This document shows, one piece after another, positions 59,874 through 64,000 of a stretch of DNA of 64,000 bases. This DNA is from Ponticoccus litoralis (GTDB lineage Bacteria > Pseudomonadota > Alphaproteobacteria > Rhodobacterales > Rhodobacteraceae). Below the pieces are notes generated by a model. That model had not been told where the DNA came from. It ran no database searches and saw only the letters and a program-made list of their open reading frames with translations. The translations under genes and the position numbers were made by a program. The stretch covers positions 2,356,001 through 2,420,000 of the forward strand of contig NZ_JBDNCH010000002.1 in the NCBI RefSeq assembly GCF_039769985.1, read 5' to 3'. Numbering within the stretch: the stretch's first letter is position 1; the number at the start of each line of letters is the position of its first letter.

Positions 59874-62276
59874 ATGAAATTCACGCTTTCCTGGCTCAAG
59901 GAGCACCTCGACACCACGGCCTCTGTGGACGAGATCGCCGAGACCCTGACCGACCTCGGGCTCGAGGTCGAGGGGGTCGAGAACCCTGCCGCCAAGCTGG
60001 CGGGCTTCACGCTGGCCAAGGTGCAGAGCGCCGAGCAGCATCCCGACGCCGACCGCCTGCGCGTCTGCCAGGTGGAAACCGACGAGGGTGTGAAGCAGAT
60101 CGTCTGCGGCGCGCCCAACGCGCGCGAAGGCATCACCGTGGTGCTGGCCAAGCCCGGCGACTACGTGCCCGGCATCGACGTGACCCTGTCGGTGGGCAAC
60201 ATCCGCGGCGTCGAGAGCCATGGCATGATGGCCTCGGAGCGCGAGCTGGAACTCAGCGACGAACACAACGGCATCATCGAGCTGCCCTCGGGCACCGTTG
60301 GGCAGAGGTTCACCGACTGGCTGGCCGAGAACGATCCGGCCAAGGTCGACCCGGTGATCGAGATCGCCATCACGCCGAACCGGCAGGATGCGCTGGGGGT
60401 GCATGGCATCGCGCGCGACCTGGCGGCGCGGGGCCTTGGCACGCTGAAGCCGATGAAGGAAGGCTACGTCAAGGGCAGCTTCCCCTGTCCGATCACCGTC
60501 ACCATCGACGAGGACACGCGCACCGACGGCTGCGAGGTCTTCGCGGGGCGGCTGATCCGGGGCGTCACCAATGGCCCCAGCCCGAAGTGGCTGCAGGACC
60601 GGCTGCGCGCCATCGGGCTGCGCTCGATTTCCGCGCTGGTGGATATCACCAACTTCTTCACCCACGACCGCAACCGCCCGCTGCACGTCTTCGATGCCGA
60701 CAAGGTCAAGGGCAGCGCGCTGCGCGTGCACCGCACCGGGGGCGGCGAGACGCTGGTGGGGCTGGACGAGAAGACCTATACCTTCGGCACCGGGCAGGTG
60801 GTGATCTCTGACGCCGAAGGCATCGAATCCATCGGCGGTATCATGGGCGGGCTGGAAACCGGCTGCACCGAGGCCACGACCAATGTCTTCCTCGAAGCCG
60901 CCGTCTGGGACCGCATCCAGATCGCCCATACGGGCCGCGCGCTGAAGATCAACTCGGACGCGCGCTATCGCAACGAGCGTGGCATCGACCCCGAGTACAA
61001 CATGCAGGCCATGGAGGACGCGGCGCAGATGATCCTCGACCTCTGCGGCGGCGAGGCCTCGGAGGTGGTGGTGGCGGGCTATGTTCCCGATACCGCGCGC
61101 GCCTACCGGCTGGACCCGGCGCGGGTGGTGTCTCTGGTCGGCATGGAGATCCCGGAATCGACCCAGCGCCAGACCCTGACCGCGCTCGGCTTCCGGATGG
61201 AAGGCAACATGGCGCATGTGCCCTCGTGGCGGCCCGACATCCTCGGCGAGGCGGACCTGGTGGAAGAGGTGGCGCGCATCGCCTCGCTGACCAAGCTGAA
61301 GGGCAAGCCGCTGCCGCGCACCATCGCGGGCGTTCCCGGCCCGATCCTCTCGCCGCAGCAGAAGCGCGAGCGCGTGGCGCGGCGCACGGCGGCGGCGCTG
61401 GGGTACAACGAATGCGTGACCTACAGCTTCATCGACCGGGACTCGGCGGCGCTGTTCGGCGGCGGTGACGACGCGACGATGCTGGCCAACCCGATCTCGT
61501 CCGAGATGAGCCACATGCGGCCCGCGCTGCTGCCGGGCCTGTTGCAGGCGGCGGCCCGCAACCAGGCGCGCGGCTTCATGGATCTTGCGCTGTTCGAGCT
61601 GGGCGCGGCCTTCACCGGCGGCGAGCCGGGCGAGCAGCACCAGCAGATCTCGGGCCTTTTGGTCGGGCGCACCGGGCCCAAGGACGTGCATGGCGCCGCG
61701 CGGGCGGTGGATCTCTACGACGCCAAGGCGGATGCCGAGGCGGTGCTGGCGGCCATCGGCGCGCCCGCCGGGATGCAGATCCTGCGCGGCGGGTCCGACT
61801 GGTGGCACCCGGGGCGGCACGGCATGTTCTGCCTTGGCCCCAAGAAGGTGCTGGGCGTCTTCGGCGAGCTGCACCCCGTGGTGCTGAAGGCGATGGACGT
61901 GAAGGGGCCGGTGGTGGGCTTCACCATCTGGCCGGACGCGGTGCCGCTGCCGCGCAAGGCGGGTGCGACCCGGCAGGCGCTGGTGCTGCGCGACCTTCAG
62001 GCGGTCGAGCGCGACTTTGCCTTTGTCGTGGATGCCGATGTGCAGGCGCTGGATCTGGTCAACGCGGCGCAGGGCGCCGACAAGGGGCTGATCGAGGAGG
62101 TGCGCGTCTTCGACGAGTTCATCGGCGGGTCGCTGGGCGAGGGCAAGAAGAGCCTTGCCATCACCGTGCGCCTGCAGCCGACGGACAAGACGCTGAAGGA
62201 AAAGGACATCGAGGCGGTCGCCGCGAAGATCGTCGAGAAGGTGACCAAGGCCACCGGGGGCGTGCTGCGCGGCTGA
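59874..62276 (+). CDS. pheT: Phenylalanine-tRNA ligase beta subunit
   Basis: 800 residues, intact. N-terminal MKFTLSWLKEHLDTTASVDEIAETLTDLGLEVEGVE, an EMAP/tRNA-binding domain (about 40-150), the B3/B4 editing domain, the B5 domain (RVVSLVGMEIPESTQRQTLTALGF), the catalytic-like module and a C-terminal anticodon-binding ferredoxin-like domain (RDLQAVERDFAFVVD ... GEGKKSLAITVRLQPTDKTLKEKDI). It completes the PheRS heterotetramer. Confidence 0.97.
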   Translation: MKFTLSWLKEHLDTTASVDEIAETLTDLGLEVEGVENPAAKLAGFTLAKVQSAEQHPDADRLRVCQVETDEGVKQIVCGAPNAREGITVVLAKPGDYVPGIDVTLSVGNIRGVESHGMMASERELELSDEHNGIIELPSGTVGQRFTDWLAENDPAKVDPVIEIAITPNRQDALGVHGIARDLAARGLGTLKPMKEGYVKGSFPCPITVTIDEDTRTDGCEVFAGRLIRGVTNGPSPKWLQDRLRAIGLRSISALVDITNFFTHDRNRPLHVFDADKVKGSALRVHRTGGGETLVGLDEKTYTFGTGQVVISDAEGIESIGGIMGGLETGCTEATTNVFLEAAVWDRIQIAHTGRALKINSDARYRNERGIDPEYNMQAMEDAAQMILDLCGGEASEVVVAGYVPDTARAYRLDPARVVSLVGMEIPESTQRQTLTALGFRMEGNMAHVPSWRPDILGEADLVEEVARIASLTKLKGKPLPRTIAGVPGPILSPQQKRERVARRTAAALGYNECVTYSFIDRDSAALFGGGDDATMLANPISSEMSHMRPALLPGLLQAAARNQARGFMDLALFELGAAFTGGEPGEQHQQISGLLVGRTGPKDVHGAARAVDLYDAKADAEAVLAAIGAPAGMQILRGGSDWWHPGRHGMFCLGPKKVLGVFGELHPVVLKAMDVKGPVVGFTIWPDAVPLPRKAGATRQALVLRDLQAVERDFAFVVDADVQALDLVNAAQGADKGLIEEVRVFDEFIGGSLGEGKKSLAITVRLQPTDKTLKEKDIEAVAAKIVEKVTKATGGVLRG

Positions 62277-62296
62277 CCCCGTGCCATCGAGATGAG

Positions 62297-62330
62297 AAAG
62301 GCCCGGTCGATGGACCGGGCCTTTTTGCCT
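62297..62330 (+). terminator. Terminator of pheT
   Basis: aaaggcccggtc gatg gaccgggccttttt: 12-bp perfect stem and T5, 20 nt after the stop. Confidence 0.9.
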
Positions 62331-62419
62331 TGGGCGGTCTGCGGGCGGGCTGCGCCGGGGCAGGGGCTGCGATGCGCCTGTGGCTGCGGCGGAGGGGGCG
62401 CTGCCCCCGCCCTTCGGGC

Positions 62420-62449
62420 CCCCCGAGGTATTTTCCGGACCAAAGAAGG
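62420..62449 (+). repeat. Intergenic element, copy J
   Basis: ccccccgagGTATTTTCCGGACCAAAGAAG. It combines features of both sequence variants. It sits between the convergent pheT and acyl-CoA dehydrogenase genes, preceded by gggggcgctgccccc. Confidence 0.6.
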
Positions 62450-62571
62450 GCTGGGCGGTTTGTCCGGTGATGGGCCGGGGCCGGGCGGGTTTGCGACAGT
62501 TGAAGGGCCGCATGGCCTCTCTGCGGGCGGGCGGCGCCTGAGGTCTCGGCGCCGCCCTTCGGGGTCCTGTC

Positions 62572-64000
62572 TTAGCCCAGAAGGCGGCGGGCGATGACCT
62601 GGGCCTGGATCTCGGCAGCGCCTTCGAAGATGTTCAGGATGCGCGCGTCGCAGAGGATGCGGCTGACCGTGTATTCCAGCGCGAAGCCGTTGCCGCCGTG
62701 GATCTGCAGCGCGTTGTCTAGCCGAGGCCCAGTGCCACGCGGGCGCCGAGCAGCTTGGCCATGCCGGCCTCGAGGTCGCAGCGGTGGCCGTGGTCCTTTT
62801 CCCGTGCCGAGAAATAGGTCAGCTGGCGCGCGATCATCAGTTCGACCGCCATCATCGCCAGCTTGCCCGAGACGCGGGGGAAGGCGATCAGCGGCTTGCC
62901 GAACTGCTTGCGGTCCTGCGCGTATGTCATGCCGACATCCAGCGCCGATTGCGCCACGCCGATGGCGCGGGCGGCGGTCTGGATGCGGGCGCTTTCGAAG
63001 GTCTCCATGAGCTGCTTGAAGCCCTTGCCCTCTTCGCCGCCCAGCAGGTTCTCTGCCTTGACCTTGAAGCCGTCGAAGCCGAGCTCGTATTCCTTCATGC
63101 CGCGGTAGCCCAGAACCTCGATCTCGCCGCCGGTCATGCCCTCGGTCGGGAAGGGGTTGGCGTCGTCGCCGGGGGTCTTCTCGGCGATGAACATCGACAG
63201 ACCCTTGTAGTTGTCCGTCGCGGGATCGGTGCGGGCCAGCAGCGTCATGATATGCGTGCGCGCGGCATGGGTGATCCAGGTCTTGTTGCCGGTGACCTCG
63301 TAGTCGCCCTCGGCGTTCTTCACCGCGCGGGTGCGCAGCGCGCCAAGGTCGGAGCCGGTGTTGGGTTCGGTAAAGACCGCCGTGGGCAGGATTTCCCCGC
63401 TGGCGATCCCGGGCAGCCACTTCTGTTTCTGCTCGTCCGTGCCGCCCGCGATGATCAGCTCTGCGGCGATCTCGGAGCGGGTGCCGAGGCTGCCCACGCC
63501 GATGTAGCCGCGCGAGAGTTCCTCGGAGACCACGCACATCGAGGCCTTGGACAGGCCGAAGCCGCCGAGGTCCTCGGGGATGGTCAGGCCGAAGACGCCC
63601 ATCTCGGCCAGTTCCTCGATCACCTCCATGGGGATCAGCTCGTCCTTGAGGTGCCATTCGTGGGCGTGGGGTTCCACCTTCTCGACGGCGAAGCGGCGGA
63701 ACTGCTCGCGGATCATCTCGAGCTCTTCGTCGAGACCGGTCCGGCCCACGGTGATCTCTGCCGCGCGTTCCTGCATCAGCTCGACCAGCCGGGTGCGGGC
63801 GGCCTGGGTATTGCCGCGCTGGGTCAGCGTCATCACCGCCTCGGTCATCAGCCCGTGCATGTCGTCCTGCGCGAGCCCCATGTCCTGAAGGCGCACGAGT
63901 TCGCCCTGGTTCATCTGGATGCCGCCGTAGACCTGCCAGAGGTATTCGCCGAAGGCGATCTGCAGGATCAGCTCCTCGACCTCGCCGAAGGTACCGGCCG
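62572..64000 (-). CDS. mcd: Acyl-CoA dehydrogenase, probably methylsuccinyl-CoA dehydrogenase; 5' part beyond the window, two frameshifts
   Basis: The gene enters from the right edge in frame (GTFGEVEELILQIAFGEYLWQV). An N-terminal extension precedes the usual fold: EELAEMGVFGLTIPEDLGGFGLSKASM, TAVFTEPNTGSDLGALRTRAV, TGNKTWITHAARTHIM, FESARIQTAARAIGVAQSALD and ILNIFEGAAEIQAQVIARRLLG. The extended N-terminus and the residues around EYELGFDGFKV fit Mcd of the ethylmalonyl-CoA pathway. A general acyl-CoA dehydrogenase is the alternative. The frame is lost at 62733 and 62719-62720: restoring CCTGG and CGGCCG gives VAWASADNALQIHGGNGFALEY. Confidence 0.8.
   Translation of the reverse strand, partial: GRYLRRGRGADPADRLRRIPLAGLRRHPDEPGRTRAPSGHGARAGRHARADDRGGDDADPARQYPGRPHPAGRADAGTRGRDHRGPDRSRRRARDDPRAVPPLRRREGGTPRPRMAPQGRADPHGGDRGTGRDGRLRPDHPRGPRRLRPVQGLDVRGLRGTLARLHRRGQPRHPLRDRRRADHRGRHGRAETEVAARDRQRGNPAHGGLYRTQHRLRPWRAAHPRGEERRGRLRGHRQQDLDHPCRAHAYHDAAGPHRSRDGQLQGSVDVHRREDPRRRRQPLPDRGHDRRRDRGSGLPRHEGIRARLRRLQGQGREPAGRRRGQGLQAAHGDLRKRPHPDRRPRHRRGAIGAGCRHDIRAGPQAVRQAADRLPPRLGQAGDDGGRTDDRAPADLFLGTGKGPRPPLRPRGRHGQAARRPRGTGPRLDNALQIHGGNGFALEYTVSRILCDARILNIFEGAAEIQAQVIARRLLG

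Overview
This window reads as chromosomal DNA of an alphaproteobacterium of the family Rhodobacteraceae (roseobacter group). The grounds are high G+C with strong GC-ending codon use, the order mdh / sucC-sucD-sucA-sucB-lpdA, the run histone-deacetylase-like / xseB / ispA / dxs, pyk next to rpmI-rplT, and what looks like a methylsuccinyl-CoA dehydrogenase of the ethylmalonyl-CoA pathway. It is mostly housekeeping core. I see no phage, insertion sequence, CRISPR array, rRNA or tRNA gene.

Layout. 1-8.2 kb: 3' part of pnp, an NTF2-fold protein, a YigZ-like protein, an OmpR-type response regulator, GTP cyclohydrolase II, a luciferase-like oxidoreductase, an L,D-transpeptidase-like protein and argE. 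8.6-15.5 kb: a spermidine/putrescine-type ABC transporter operon with two tandem binding proteins, a DUF1330 gene and two enlarged permeases, followed by a PAS protein. 17-25.7 kb: ilvE, a MarR/response-regulator pair, a deacetylase, xseB-ispA-dxs, exoD, an epimerase and a lytic transglycosylase lipoprotein. 25.7-35.2 kb: class II aldolase, AMP nucleosidase, HU, GNAT, taurine-pyruvate aminotransferase, a zinc-ribbon membrane protein and ftsE-ftsX-plsC. 35.3-47.6 kb: lower TCA-cycle cluster (lpdA, sucB, sucA, sucD, sucC, mdh) with small interspersed genes. 47.8-64 kb: TauE/SafE permease, leuS-lptE-holA, DUF1244, N-formylglutamate amidohydrolase, pyk, rpmI-rplT, a GDSL lipoprotein, pheS, a YrhK protein, pheT and an acyl-CoA dehydrogenase running off the end.

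The most striking property is not a gene. Fourteen genes, many essential (pnp, leuS, sucA, sucC, pyk, lpdA), are broken by 21 small indels, almost all single-base insertions. Twenty of them fall into four recurring sequence contexts: CGGCC, CCWGG, CGAATC (inside GANTC) and CCYCGA. The same miswritten strings recur, sometimes as exact reverse complements. The likely explanation is uncorrected consensus error, probably at modified bases, so these genes are annotated as functional CDSs with frameshifts and the pattern is reported as a possible footprint of the methylome.

A second recurring signal is a family of ten copies of a roughly 26-bp intergenic element (core ggATATTTyCGGACAGAAGAAG or ggTATTTGGACCAAGAAGAA), usually beside gene ends. 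A perfect 11-bp inverted repeat containing TGTGATCAC lies between sucC and a divergent glycosyltransferase.
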